DNA of 38,591 bases from Hirschia sp. (GTDB lineage Bacteria > Pseudomonadota > Alphaproteobacteria > Caulobacterales > Hyphomonadaceae), in contig PAQI01000008.1 in NCBI GenBank assembly GCA_002709235.1, positions 1 through 38,591 on the forward strand. The letters are read 5' to 3'. Within the stretch, counting starts at the first letter, position 1. Each line of letters opens with the position of its first letter. Shown here piece after piece: positions 7,982 to 15,545 of the stretch. Made by a program: the position numbers and the translations under genes. Below the pieces are notes generated by a model. It saw nothing but the letters and a program-made list of their open reading frames with translations, had not been told where the DNA came from and did no database searches.

Positions 7982-9172
7982 TCATTTCAAACTCCATTCA
8001 TTTGCGCGCAGGCGCTTCTTTGATCGGAAAGACAACGCTGCGAGCAAACCCGCCTGCGCGGTGAGAAGAATGACAGACCCCAGAAACAAGGATCGGAAAT
8101 CCCACTGATCAATGATCCTTTGGCTAAACAGCGGCGAAACAAACTGGCCGAGAAAAATAGCAGTCGTCGCACAGCCCGACGCTAGGCCCCGCCGCCTCAT
8201 CGGGGCGATATCGAGCGTCCAGGCCACAACCGCCGGGATGATGAAAGCAAAACCGCTGCCGATCAGTGCCGCCCCTACCGCGAAACCAAACCTGCCGGTC
8301 GCACCCCACAAAACGAAAAACCCAGCTGCCATAAGGACTGAACCAAGCGCAGGGGTCGCGGCTTGACCGAGCGCAGCTCTCACCCGCCCGAAGGCCAGCG
8401 CGGCGAAGCCTCCTGCCAAAGTTAATAGTCCGAGCAGAAATCCGGCAGTCGCGGGCGAGGCCTGGCCGGTCTGGCGCAGATAGAACGGAAACTGCGTCGG
8501 CATGACATAGAAGGTCACCATGGTCATGAATGCGAGACCGCACAGGACCGCGAGTTGATAGATCCAAGAACTTGCCGCTTCAACGCCGTGGTCCTCCGGT
8601 GCTGAAGCGGCAGTTGGCTCGCTCACTGCGCGCACGATAAATGGCAGATAGAGCAGCGCTATGCCATATATCGCGAAGGGATAGCGCGCCGACGCGCTGG
8701 CTACGATGCCGGCAATGGCGAGGAATGCGAAGCCGCTAAAGTTCGTGGCCGCTGCCTGGTAACCCATGAAACGCCCGCGCGCCTCGCCGGTGAAATAGTC
8801 GCCGATTAGCGCCGATTGCGCCGTCATAACCAGAGCGACGCCGACGCCAAGCGCCAGTCGACTGATGAGCAACCATTCCAATGTGGGAAGGTAAAGCCCC
8901 GCTGTCCCAGCGAGACTGTAGAGCACGACGCCCGCCAACAGGGTGCGGCGGCGTCCCATGCGATCCACACCCAAGCCCGCGAAAGGCGCAGCGAGCGCGA
9001 CCATCAGGGATGGTGCGGTGACGAGCAACCGCGTCAAGTCATCGCTGTGAGGGTTATCGGCGAATTGATCGGCAAGCATCGGCAAGGCCGGACTGATCGT
9101 GGCGTTGGCCATCACCGTCAATGTGGCCGCCAGCAGCAGTGCAAGAGAGCGAGGATCGTTCATACGGGTCAT
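7982..9172 (-). CDS. MFS drug/xenobiotic efflux transporter (DHA1-like)
   Basis: A 396-residue, 12-helix major facilitator protein. The loop between helices 2 and 3 has GLGVDRMGRRRTLLAG, the family signature. Helix 4-5 sequence (SRLALGVGVALVMTAQSALIGDYF) is of the proton-driven drug antiporter type. It is divergently transcribed from a MarR regulator. The two tandem palindromes in the intergenic region lie upstream of its start, which strongly suggests MarR control and ligand-induced efflux. The substrate cannot be read from sequence. The downstream gene on the same strand is a decayed epoxide hydrolase. Confidence 0.88.
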   Translation of the reverse strand: MTRMNDPRSLALLLAATLTVMANATISPALPMLADQFADNPHSDDLTRLLVTAPSLMVALAAPFAGLGVDRMGRRRTLLAGVVLYSLAGTAGLYLPTLEWLLISRLALGVGVALVMTAQSALIGDYFTGEARGRFMGYQAAATNFSGFAFLAIAGIVASASARYPFAIYGIALLYLPFIVRAVSEPTAASAPEDHGVEAASSWIYQLAVLCGLAFMTMVTFYVMPTQFPFYLRQTGQASPATAGFLLGLLTLAGGFAALAFGRVRAALGQAATPALGSVLMAAGFFVLWGATGRFGFAVGAALIGSGFAFIIPAVVAWTLDIAPMRRRGLASGCATTAIFLGQFVSPLFSQRIIDQWDFRSLFLGSVILLTAQAGLLAALSFRSKKRLRANEWSLK

Positions 9173-9252
9173 GGCGCTCTCCGGCCGGACGGGTCACAAG
9201 TGCCGCTGACGGGAACGCTGTCGAGCTTGAAGTCGGCTTGGCACTTGGCTAT

Positions 9253-9293
9253 ATGTTGGTTTCACCAACGAATAATGTTGGTTAGACCAACAT
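9253..9293. promoter_or_regulatory. Twin palindromic operator between MFS exporter and marR
   Basis: Two similar inverted repeats share the half-site ATGTTGGT. The right copy is perfect: ATGTTGGT at 9275-9282 and ACCAACAT at 9286-9293, spacer TAG. The left copy is GTTGGT at 9255-9260 and ACCAAC at 9264-9269, spacer TTC. Their centres are 22 bp apart, about two helical turns, so two dimers would bind the same face. The site ends 17 bp before the marR start, fitting autorepression plus repression of the divergent exporter. Confidence 0.75.
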
Positions 9294-9310
9294 AAGTCAA
9301 GGGTCGTCTG

Positions 9311-9754
9311 ATGCCGGAACTGGAACTTTCGTCATCCTATCTGCGGGAGCTTCCGACAAGGCTTCTTGCAATAGCGGGTGTTCAGGCGAACGCCGCAAGC
9401 CGCGCGGCTTTGGCTGCGCATGACGCTACGCATTTCGACTTCGCGATTCTCGTCACGCTGGAGACATGGGATGATCTCAGCCAGGCTGAACTCGGCCGCC
9501 GGACAGGGATCAATCGCAAGGACGTCGCAGAAACGGTGGCAGGTCTGGAGCGCCGGGGAACGGTGACCCGCAGAGCTGATCCTGACAACGCGAGGCGAAA
9601 ACTCGTATCGCTATCGGCTAAGGGACGCATCTGGATTGAACGCCTCAAAGTCAGTGTTGACCAAGCCCAGGCCGTATTCACAGAAAATCTCTCGCATGAC
9701 GATGTGAAAGCCCTCGTGTCACTCTTACAACGTCTACTCTCCACCCCGGAATGA
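9311..9754 (+). CDS. MarR-family transcriptional regulator
   Basis: A 147-residue winged helix-turn-helix regulator. The recognition region is LSQAELGRRTGINRKDVAETVAGLERRG (about residues 56-83). It is followed by a beta-wing with RRADPDNARRKLVSLSAKG, the classical MarR wing with its Asp/Arg pair. Length and layout are standard for MarR. It is divergent from the MFS exporter and is expected to repress it and itself through the paired palindromes just upstream. The ATG at 9311 is preceded by a weak ribosome site (AAGGG). The ligand is probably a small aromatic or phenolic compound by family analogy only. Confidence 0.9.
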   Translation: MPELELSSSYLRELPTRLLAIAGVQANAASRAALAAHDATHFDFAILVTLETWDDLSQAELGRRTGINRKDVAETVAGLERRGTVTRRADPDNARRKLVSLSAKGRIWIERLKVSVDQAQAVFTENLSHDDVKALVSLLQRLLSTPE

Positions 9755-9919
9755 AGCCCAGTCATCAGCCATATGGTCGCCAGCTAGCTATTTTACGCTT
9801 GAGCGCCTCCATCTGCCCTGGACCACGCCCGCGTGAATAGAGCCGCCACAGCGGACGTCAGGCGAATGATTTCGAGCGGTTTGAGGACGAACTGAAGGCG
9901 CTGCGACAGGCTGAGGGGG

Positions 9920-10576
9920 TTATCGCGTCGTCGGGGAAACCCTTTGATGGATGTGTCCATCCGGACCGAGTTCGGCGCACATTGCGGCAGCCAGGGCGGA
10001 GCGCGCCGTGAAGTTGCGCAGCGGAAAGTCCCCGTCATTGGTGTAATCGGTAACACCCTCGCGGTCTTCCAGTCGCGCCGGGCGCATGATCGTCCAGTCG
10101 ATGTCGTCACAGGTTTCTAGAAGAGACTCCATCCGGCGCATGTCTTCATAGAGTGTCTTGCCGAACCTGCCGCGCAACAGCGGGATGACGATCCAGTCCA
10201 TCACAGGCCCATACACCTTTGGCGGCTTGAAGGTCAGCCCGGCGCTAACCACCACGAGCCGCCGCACTCCGGTCTCGCGCATCGCCGCCACGATGTGGAG
10301 GGCACCTTGGGAATAGACCGTGATTTCTTTGCGCGAATAGGGAGCGCCGAGGGTGGAGCAGACGGCGTTGGTTCCAGCGATCAGATCGGCCAGACCGGCG
10401 CTATCCGACACGTCCGCCTTCCGCGCGGTCAGCCGGTCGTGACGGATCGGAAAGTCCTGGGGCCGCCGGACCGCGGCGATGACGCAATGCCCCGCCGCCA
10501 GCGCCTGTTCGCACAGGGCCAAGCCGGTGGCGCCGCTGGCCCCGAAAACGGCTATGGTCGTGGGTGAAATAGTCAT
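9920..10576 (-). CDS. NAD(P)-binding oxidoreductase (NmrA/SDR-like)
   Basis: A 218-residue Rossmann-fold protein. The N-terminus contains the dinucleotide-binding motif GASGATGLALCEQAL. A VVVSAG strand at about residue 110 and the TIMRPARLED segment near 165 are typical of atypical SDR/NAD(P)H-binding proteins of the NmrA type. These act as reductases or as redox sensors. It is the last gene of a three-gene minus-strand operon with the FMN reductase and the 99-residue protein. The C-terminus (HIHQRVSPTTR) is slightly short. The substrate is unknown. Confidence 0.8.
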   Translation of the reverse strand: MTISPTTIAVFGASGATGLALCEQALAAGHCVIAAVRRPQDFPIRHDRLTARKADVSDSAGLADLIAGTNAVCSTLGAPYSRKEITVYSQGALHIVAAMRETGVRRLVVVSAGLTFKPPKVYGPVMDWIVIPLLRGRFGKTLYEDMRRMESLLETCDDIDWTIMRPARLEDREGVTDYTNDGDFPLRNFTARSALAAAMCAELGPDGHIHQRVSPTTR

Positions 10577-10593
10577 CGGTCCACCCCTTTCGC

Positions 10594-10893
10594 CTATTCG
10601 CTGCGATAGGGGGCGCCCAAATCGGTGAACTCGGTCATGATCGGACCACCGATCATCTTCTCGGCTGCCAGTTCGGCCCGGAAGCGATAGCTGGGCAGAT
10701 GGGAAAAGGACGCCGGGCCGTGCGCCGTCTCCACAAGGTGAAAGAAATCGGCGCCACCGTTCAGCCGCCCCGCGCGATACGCCAGTTCCGGCGGGCGTAC
10801 TGAGTTGAGTTCGCCGAGAAACCTGCCAATCAGTCGCTCATTTTCGTTCGCCCAGTCCGGCTGTACCGAATAGGTGATCAGATATTTCTTCAT
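10594..10893 (-). CDS. Small conserved-looking protein of unknown function
   Basis: A 99-residue soluble protein with no signal peptide or membrane segment. The N-terminus MKKYLITYSVQPDWANENERLI, with alternating beta strand and helix, resembles small dimeric alpha/beta-barrel proteins (antibiotic-biosynthesis monooxygenase or DUF1330-like). I cannot place it in a named family with confidence. It sits 10 bp downstream of the FMN reductase gene and 17 bp upstream of the NAD(P)-binding protein gene, so it belongs to the same operon. A role in the same small-molecule redox chemistry is likely but unproven. Confidence 0.75.
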   Translation of the reverse strand: MKKYLITYSVQPDWANENERLIGRFLGELNSVRPPELAYRAGRLNGGADFFHLVETAHGPASFSHLPSYRFRAELAAEKMIGGPIMTEFTDLGAPYRSE

Positions 10894-10903
10894 CGTCCCG
10901 TCC

Positions 10904-11488
10904 TCACGCCGCCCGCAGCGGTTGCAGGGCCCCGGCCCAGGCGACGAGTTGATCGAGCATCAGTGTGGCGATCGGTTCGTGAACGGGCGCGGGCCTGAAC
11001 GTCTTGAAGTTCTCGAAATCGCTGTAGAGCATCAGGTTGACCTCGGTCGCCACCGTGGCGACGTGCAGCTCTCCCAGAGACTGGCGCAGTTGGGCCGAAG
11101 CGCGCGCGCCGCCCTGCGCGCCATAGGCCACGATCGCAGCGGCCTTGTTGCCCCATTCGGCAAAGAGATAGTCGAGCGCATTCTTGAGCACCGCCGGGAT
11201 CGCACGGTTATATTCCGGCGTCACGAAGACGAAGCCGTCATAGCCGGCGATCACCTCGGCCCAGGCGGCGGTGTGGGACCCGCCATAGTCCAGGCCCATC
11301 AGCGCCGAGGCTTTGGCGGACATCGACTCGTCGAGAAAGGGCAGCGGGTGGTCCTGCAGGTCGAGGCGTTCGAAGACGACGTCGCCGCGCGCCGAGGCGA
11401 TGTTCAATATCCACTCGGCGACGGCGGCGGCGTTCCGGCCAGGACGCGTGCTCCCGACGATCACGGCGATTTTCGGTGTATTGGTCAT
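10904..11488 (-). CDS. NADPH-dependent FMN reductase family protein
   Basis: A 194-residue flavodoxin-like reductase. The N-terminal FMN phosphate loop is GSTRPGRNAAAVAEW (about residues 12-26). The family motif PEYNRAIPAVLKNALDYL follows near residue 90, and a further YGAQGGARA loop completes the flavin site. Such enzymes reduce quinones, azo dyes, chromate or free flavin using NAD(P)H. It is the first gene of a three-gene operon and divergent from a LysR regulator. A strong AGGAGGC ribosome site precedes the ATG at 11488. The natural substrate cannot be deduced. Confidence 0.9.
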   Translation of the reverse strand: MTNTPKIAVIVGSTRPGRNAAAVAEWILNIASARGDVVFERLDLQDHPLPFLDESMSAKASALMGLDYGGSHTAAWAEVIAGYDGFVFVTPEYNRAIPAVLKNALDYLFAEWGNKAAAIVAYGAQGGARASAQLRQSLGELHVATVATEVNLMLYSDFENFKTFRPAPVHEPIATLMLDQLVAWAGALQPLRAA

Positions 11489-11558
11489 TGAGGAGCCTCC
11501 TGGTCCGATCTTGAGACGGAGATATAAGTGAAGACGGAAACATGGACTAGGTTGGACA

Positions 11559-11579
11559 TTTCGGATAGATTATCCGAAA
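11559..11579. promoter_or_regulatory. Palindromic operator between the FMN reductase operon and lysR
   Basis: A perfect 9-bp inverted repeat, TTTCGGATA at 11559-11567 and TATCCGAAA at 11571-11579, with spacer GAT. It ends 13 bp before the lysR ATG and contains the T-N11-A spacing expected for a LysR-type regulator. The site lies closer to lysR than to the reductase operon (start at 11488), fitting autoregulation plus activation of the divergent operon. The binding protein is inferred from position. Confidence 0.65.
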
Positions 11580-11592
11580 AACTGGACAATTG

Positions 11593-12471
11593 ATGGACCT
11601 ATCCGAGTTAAGAAGCTTCCTCTCCGTGGCGCGGGCAGGCTCTTTCGCGGCTGCGGCCGAACAAACCGGCGTCGCGAAGTCGACGCTGTCGAGCCGCATT
11701 CAGGCACTCGAAGCCTCACTGAACATGCGGCTGCTCGAACGCACCACCCGGCGCCTGCGGCTAACGCCGGAGGGGGAGCTGCTATTGAAGCGGGCGGCGC
11801 TGCTGATCACCGAAGCGGACGATCTGGAACGGACCATGCGCGATCGAAACGCCGAGCCTGTCGGCCGGCTTCGTGTCTCGGCGCCCGTCATGTTCGGGCA
11901 GGCGCGGATGGGGCGGATCGCGGCGACCTATGTGCGGCGCTGGCCGGAAACCACGATCGAGGTCGATCATTCGGATCGCTTCGTCGATCTTCTGGAAGAG
12001 GATTTCGACTGTGCGATCCGGATCGGCCCGCTACCGGATTCGGAACTCATCGCTCGACGGTTCGCTTGGTCCCGAACCGTGCTCATCGCCAGCCGTGATG
12101 TCGCTGCGAGCCTGGAGGACACTACGTCCCCCAAAGCGCTCGCCCATACGGCGACGATCTCCTTCGCGCCGCGTGGCGCACCCCTCGATTGGAATCTGGA
12201 GAACGGGGACGACCACGTGCGTTTCAAGCCGAAGAGCGCGATCACGCTGGGAAGCTTGCACGCCGCCTGCGCCGCCGCCATCGCCGGGGGAGGCGTGGCG
12301 CTCGTGCCGGAAATGGTTGCTGCGGAAGCGCTGGAGAATGGCCTGCTGACGCGTCTGATGCCGCAATGGCAGGGGCCGGCTTCCGCGCTCAACCTTGTCT
12401 ACCCAGCGCATCGTCACACATCCCCGCGCCTGCGGGCCTTCTTCGATGTGTTGCTGGAATGCGCTTTCTGA
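11593..12471 (+). CDS. LysR-family transcriptional regulator divergent from FMN reductase operon
   Basis: A 292-residue LysR regulator of the single-domain-effector CrgA/AaeR-like type. The N-terminal helix-turn-helix is MDLSELRSFLSVARAGSFAAAA...TGVAKSTLSSRIQALE. A classic linker RTTRRLRLTPEG and a C-terminal effector-binding domain follow from about residue 88 (GRLRVSAP). The ATG at 11593 is chosen over an in-frame TTG one codon upstream. It is divergent from the three-gene redox operon, with a perfect palindrome in between, and most likely controls that operon in response to an electrophile or quinone. The inducer is inferred. Confidence 0.92.
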   Translation: MDLSELRSFLSVARAGSFAAAAEQTGVAKSTLSSRIQALEASLNMRLLERTTRRLRLTPEGELLLKRAALLITEADDLERTMRDRNAEPVGRLRVSAPVMFGQARMGRIAATYVRRWPETTIEVDHSDRFVDLLEEDFDCAIRIGPLPDSELIARRFAWSRTVLIASRDVAASLEDTTSPKALAHTATISFAPRGAPLDWNLENGDDHVRFKPKSAITLGSLHAACAAAIAGGGVALVPEMVAAEALENGLLTRLMPQWQGPASALNLVYPAHRHTSPRLRAFFDVLLECAF

Positions 12472-12687
12472 AGGAAAGGCTCGGCATCGCTTCCGATCAG
12501 GATGGCGCGGCGCCCCCTGGATGATCCGCCCCCAAGCGTCGGTCGAATTTGAGTGTTAGTTCGGCGCATCGATTTTGGTCAGCTTCTTGTAGCGCGGCGG
12601 GACGCCGACGATCCACGGCGCGATGCCTTGAGGAGCGTCTAAGATGATGCTTTCGGGCGCCAGGCGGCCGGCCACACAGGGAAGAAT

Positions 12688-12765
12688 ATGCGGCGAGGTT
12701 TTATGAGTGCGTTTGGTGTGACGCCAAATGAATATCGCGCCGTAAATATCGAGCGGTCAGATTGA
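12688..12765 (+). pseudogene. AraC-family regulator C-terminal remnant
   Basis: A 25-residue open frame contains FMSAFGVTPNEYR, which resembles the last helix of AraC/XylS DNA-binding domains (consensus around FGVTPxEYR), and ends in a stop at 12763-12765. The remaining HTH domain upstream is missing, and the bases to the left belong to unrelated sequence. The match is short, so the call is tentative. Confidence 0.4.
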
Positions 12766-12851
12766 TCATTTCTATTGAATTTTGAAAGTGATTATTTGGT
12801 CCTCTCAAAATGGTGCCCACATCGAGCTCGATACCTCAAAGCGGCGGTCTT

Positions 12852-13078
12852 TCAATTGATCCCGTCGCATGCTGCGCTGAAATAACTGGAGCATTCTTGC
12901 CGTGAGAAGAGGTCGACGATTTCGGCGACAGCGTTGTGCAGAGCCGCATTCGTGCGGGCGTCGATCCGTATGAAATAGGCCTTGAGCTTCACGAAGGTCA
13001 TTTCGATAGGGGGCTGTAGGCGGGGAGGAAGAGCAGCCGGCCCCCGACAGCTTTCAGGCTTGCTGTGACCTCAAAGTT
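12852..13078 (-). pseudogene. IS630-family transposase remnant (C-terminal, frameshifted)
   Basis: Reading leftwards, one frame gives SLKAVGGRLLFLPAYSP. After a small deletion at about 13008-13014 another frame gives PIEMTFVKLKAYFIRIDART and continues with NAALHNAVAEIVDLFS to a TGA at 12852-12854. These match the tail of IS630-type DDE transposases, in which LPPYSPDxNPIE carries the last catalytic Glu. Here the DxN part is deleted and the frame broken, so the enzyme is dead. No terminal inverted repeats were found. Confidence 0.8.
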
Positions 13079-13101
13079 TCGACCCGCGACAATGAACCAC
13101 C

Positions 13102-13128
13102 TGCTTACGTGAGTTTCCCACGTAAGCA
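13102..13128. repeat. Inverted repeat of TGCTTACGTG, candidate integrase arm sites
   Basis: Perfect 10-bp inverted repeat: TGCTTACGTG at 13102-13111 and CACGTAAGCA at 13119-13128, spacer AGTTTCC. The same word recurs as direct repeats on the other side of the tRNA gene, at 13271-13279 and 13282-13289. No T-run follows, so a terminator is unlikely. Position on both sides of a tRNA attachment core suggests arm-type binding sites for a tyrosine integrase or its excisionase. Confidence 0.55.
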
Positions 13129-13156
13129 CCTGAGTCGAGAAATTGCGGCGCATTAA

Positions 13157-13306
<150 letters not shown>

Positions 13307-13391
13307 TAAAGAGCGAACCCGACATTCACTCAAACCGTTGTTTAGTCACATCTTTCTTCCAACACCAACAACCACCGCTAGACTTGACATC

Positions 13392-13434
13392 CGCCTTCGG
13401 AGGGCAGCGCTCTATCCAGCTGAGCTATGGGTGC
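13392..13434 (-). pseudogene. 5'-half tRNA-Arg(CCG) fragment, right attachment site
   Basis: On the minus strand this is a tRNA-Arg 5' half running from GCACCCA through the D arm and the anticodon loop CTCCGAA to the end of the anticodon stem. Then it turns into unrelated sequence with no T arm or acceptor 3' strand. It matches the intact copy (13213-13255) at 40 of 43 positions. The last 14 bases, GCCCTCCGAAGGCG, are identical and mark the likely crossover core. The differences show it is not a recent duplication of the intact gene but a different tRNA allele, most likely the interrupted host gene. Confidence 0.85.
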
Positions 13435-13587
13435 GCGCCGGAAGAGGTGATGTGACATTTTCCGCCCGGATAATCAACCGGGCAGATGATTGCGCGGATC
13501 ATCCATTGCAAAAAGGCAGGAGACCCTTTGAGAACAGGGCGGCGCAGTGACAAATTGGGCAAGTCACCGCGCACAGTCCCTTTAAGA

Positions 13588-14271
13588 TCAGAAGCGATAG
13601 GTCAGACCTGCCTGCAGGACGGGGTAAACCTTGAAATCCTCGACATCGTCTTCGAGGTTCTGGCGTTCCTTTTCCAGTTCCTGAAGAAAGATTTCCTGCT
13701 CAGCATCGGACAAGGTGCCGCCGGTGGATGTCAGGGTGACGCTCGGACTCTCGGTAAACATCGCACCCGCGATCAGTTTGAAGCCCCAATGGCCATCGCC
13801 CTGAAAGGTTGAGTCAAAGCCGAGACCTACAAAAGGCGAAGTGTCGCCAATATCGGCGGTCATGTCGAGCGTGCCGATCTGATCAGGCGTGTACACCAGA
13901 TCCCCGATCTCGACGGGCTCGAGCGGCTTGGCGATGCCATCGAGGGTCTTGTCACCCAGAAATGCCCCACCGGTCAGCAGGAAACTGTTCTTGAAGGGCC
14001 GCAAATCAATGAACGCCCCGAAGGTCGACATCTCGAAATCGCCCTCATAGGCAATGTCATCATAGGTTTCATCGACATTTGCGGACAGATAGTTATAGCC
14101 GCCGCGAAAGCCCAGATAGTCATTGACCTGGACCTGACCTTCGACTGTGCCCCCGGTTGTACCCAGCGATCCGCTGACGGCGAACTGGGTTTCGGCCTGG
14201 GCTGCGGTCGCACCCGAGCTGATAGCGGCCGCAGTGAGAGCAGCAAGGCGGAGGAGGGTGGCGTTTTTCAT
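13588..14271 (-). CDS. Outer-membrane beta-barrel protein of unknown role
   Basis: A 227-residue exported protein. The start at 14271 is chosen because it begins a clean signal peptide (MKNATLLRLAALTAAAISSG, cleavage after AQA). The open frame extends 14 codons further, but that would put non-signal sequence first. The mature part has alternating beta-strand sequence (FAVSGSLG, GFRGGYNYLSANV, FGAFIDLRPF, WGFKLIAGAMF) and ends in TYRF with the C-terminal Phe recognised by the BAM machinery. A charged helix-like insert (EQEIFLQELEKERQNLEDDVED) precedes the last strand. It is the first backbone gene right of the ICE. The specific family is not recognised. Confidence 0.8.
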   Translation of the reverse strand: MKNATLLRLAALTAAAISSGATAAQAETQFAVSGSLGTTGGTVEGQVQVNDYLGFRGGYNYLSANVDETYDDIAYEGDFEMSTFGAFIDLRPFKNSFLLTGGAFLGDKTLDGIAKPLEPVEIGDLVYTPDQIGTLDMTADIGDTSPFVGLGFDSTFQGDGHWGFKLIAGAMFTESPSVTLTSTGGTLSDAEQEIFLQELEKERQNLEDDVEDFKVYPVLQAGLTYRF

Positions 14272-14494
14272 GGTGAAGGCTCTTGTGGCTGTAATCAGAA
14301 GATTTGCTGCCAACTATTCATGTTGCGGAATATTTCTTCGTTAACGCGCCGGCGAATTTCTGATGAAGGATATTTAAAGTCCATCATGGGGTGCACGTTG
14401 TGCGTTGTTCAGCATTCGCCTGTTAGTGTGGGCGTCGTTCAATTGCCGCAATTGTCGGCGATATCTGAATGAGCGACCTTATTGGAGTTCTGCC

Positions 14495-14923
14495 ATGTCT
14501 CGTTTTCTTGCTGCTGCTCTTGCCCTGACCGCCTGTTTCTCTGCACCCGCCTTGGCGGAGAATGCCACAGGAAGCGTTACGGTGGAGCCGGGCCTTTGGG
14601 CGTGGACGCATGAAACCATTATCGGCCAGATGCCGATCAATGAAAGCAGCACCCAATGCATTCACCCCGGCCAGAACCAGATGAGCCTGAAAGAGATGGC
14701 TGAGGAGCTGAACAATGACTGCCAGGCTCGCGACATCACTGAAACAAACGGGGCATATGCTTTCACCCTGACCTGTTCAGGGCAGATCCCCGGCCAGGCC
14801 AAGGGCAGCCTCACCAAGAAGGATGGTGTCGTGGAAATGCGTGCCACCGGCTATGCCAATGCGCTGGGCTTCATGGCCCCTTTCACCATGAAAGCCAGTG
14901 CAACACGCCAGGGCGATTGCTGA
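14495..14923 (+). CDS. DUF3617-type periplasmic protein
   Basis: A 142-residue secreted protein starting at ATG 14495, with GGAG 8-9 bp upstream, rather than at the TTG further upstream that the frame allows. The signal peptide is MSRFLAAALALTACFSAPALA. The mature part contains VEPGLWAWTHETIIG and four cysteines (TQCI, NDCQ, LTCSG and the C-terminal GDC), the pattern of DUF3617 proteins. These are periplasmic and of unknown function. It stands alone between an opposing beta-barrel gene and an opposing Rieske gene. Confidence 0.75.
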   Translation: MSRFLAAALALTACFSAPALAENATGSVTVEPGLWAWTHETIIGQMPINESSTQCIHPGQNQMSLKEMAEELNNDCQARDITETNGAYAFTLTCSGQIPGQAKGSLTKKDGVVEMRATGYANALGFMAPFTMKASATRQGDC

Positions 14924-14947
14924 TCATTCCTGCAATAGTGTGAGTGA

Positions 14948-15313
14948 TCAGATGGTGACGTAAACGTCGTCTCCGTCCACATCCACCTGAAATGTCTTCA
15001 CGCTGGTTGGCTTTTTGCCCATTGCGACCAGGCCGCGTGACCAGTTCGGGATCGGAAGAACGCCGCCAAGTGATGTCAGCCAGTCAGTGTTCTCACCGGT
15101 TTCCACATCAAATCGCGAGCCGTGAAAGGGGCAGGCAATCTGCCCATCTTCTATCTTGCCCTTGCCGAGTGGCAGACCGAAATGCGGACACTTGTTCTCA
15201 ATGGCGTAGATCTGACCATTCTTGCGGGCCAGGACGATTTTCTGACCGCTGATCACGGTACAAAATCCCTTGCCGTCGCCGATTTGTGAAATGGTCGCTG
15301 CTTTTTCCTTCAT
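14948..15313 (-). CDS. Rieske [2Fe-2S] ferredoxin-like protein
   Basis: A 121-residue soluble Rieske protein. The cluster ligands are visible as CPHFGLPLGKG and CPFHGSRFD (two Cys, two His), in the spacing used by ferredoxin components of ring-hydroxylating oxygenases and NirD-like proteins. The start at 15313 is preferred to the ATG nine codons upstream because GGAGGG stands 6 bp before it. No oxygenase or reductase partner gene is adjacent, so the electron acceptor is unknown. The C-terminal VDVDGDDVYVTI strand is typical of this class. Confidence 0.9.
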   Translation of the reverse strand: MKEKAATISQIGDGKGFCTVISGQKIVLARKNGQIYAIENKCPHFGLPLGKGKIEDGQIACPFHGSRFDVETGENTDWLTSLGGVLPIPNWSRGLVAMGKKPTSVKTFQVDVDGDDVYVTI

Positions 15314-15545
15314 GGTCACCCTCCAGGCTGAATTGTTCACCGCTTATGTCGTGAATTCAGATTAACCATAGACGACTGTTTTGACGCGGAAGTCAAAGTT
15401 CATCTTGTGCTTGCCTATTTCAATCCTTCATCGCAAGCTGATGTTCTGGAAGGAAGACAGTCAGCAAAAAACGACCTGTTTCGACCGGCGTGAAGACATG
15501 ACTGCTCCTTCAGAGGAAACGTACTCTATGTAAGGGGCAGAATTC

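Noticed and set aside
9793-9919. Extra minus-strand coding sequence downstream of the NAD(P)-binding gene
   Set aside because: A second frame stays open here and looks mildly protein-like (LQFVLKPLEIIRL), but no family match or frameshift evidence supports it.
13464-13483. Hairpin GCCCGG/CCGGGC right of the tRNA fragment as a terminator
   Set aside because: Six-base stem with an eight-base loop and no T-run on either strand. Probably chance.
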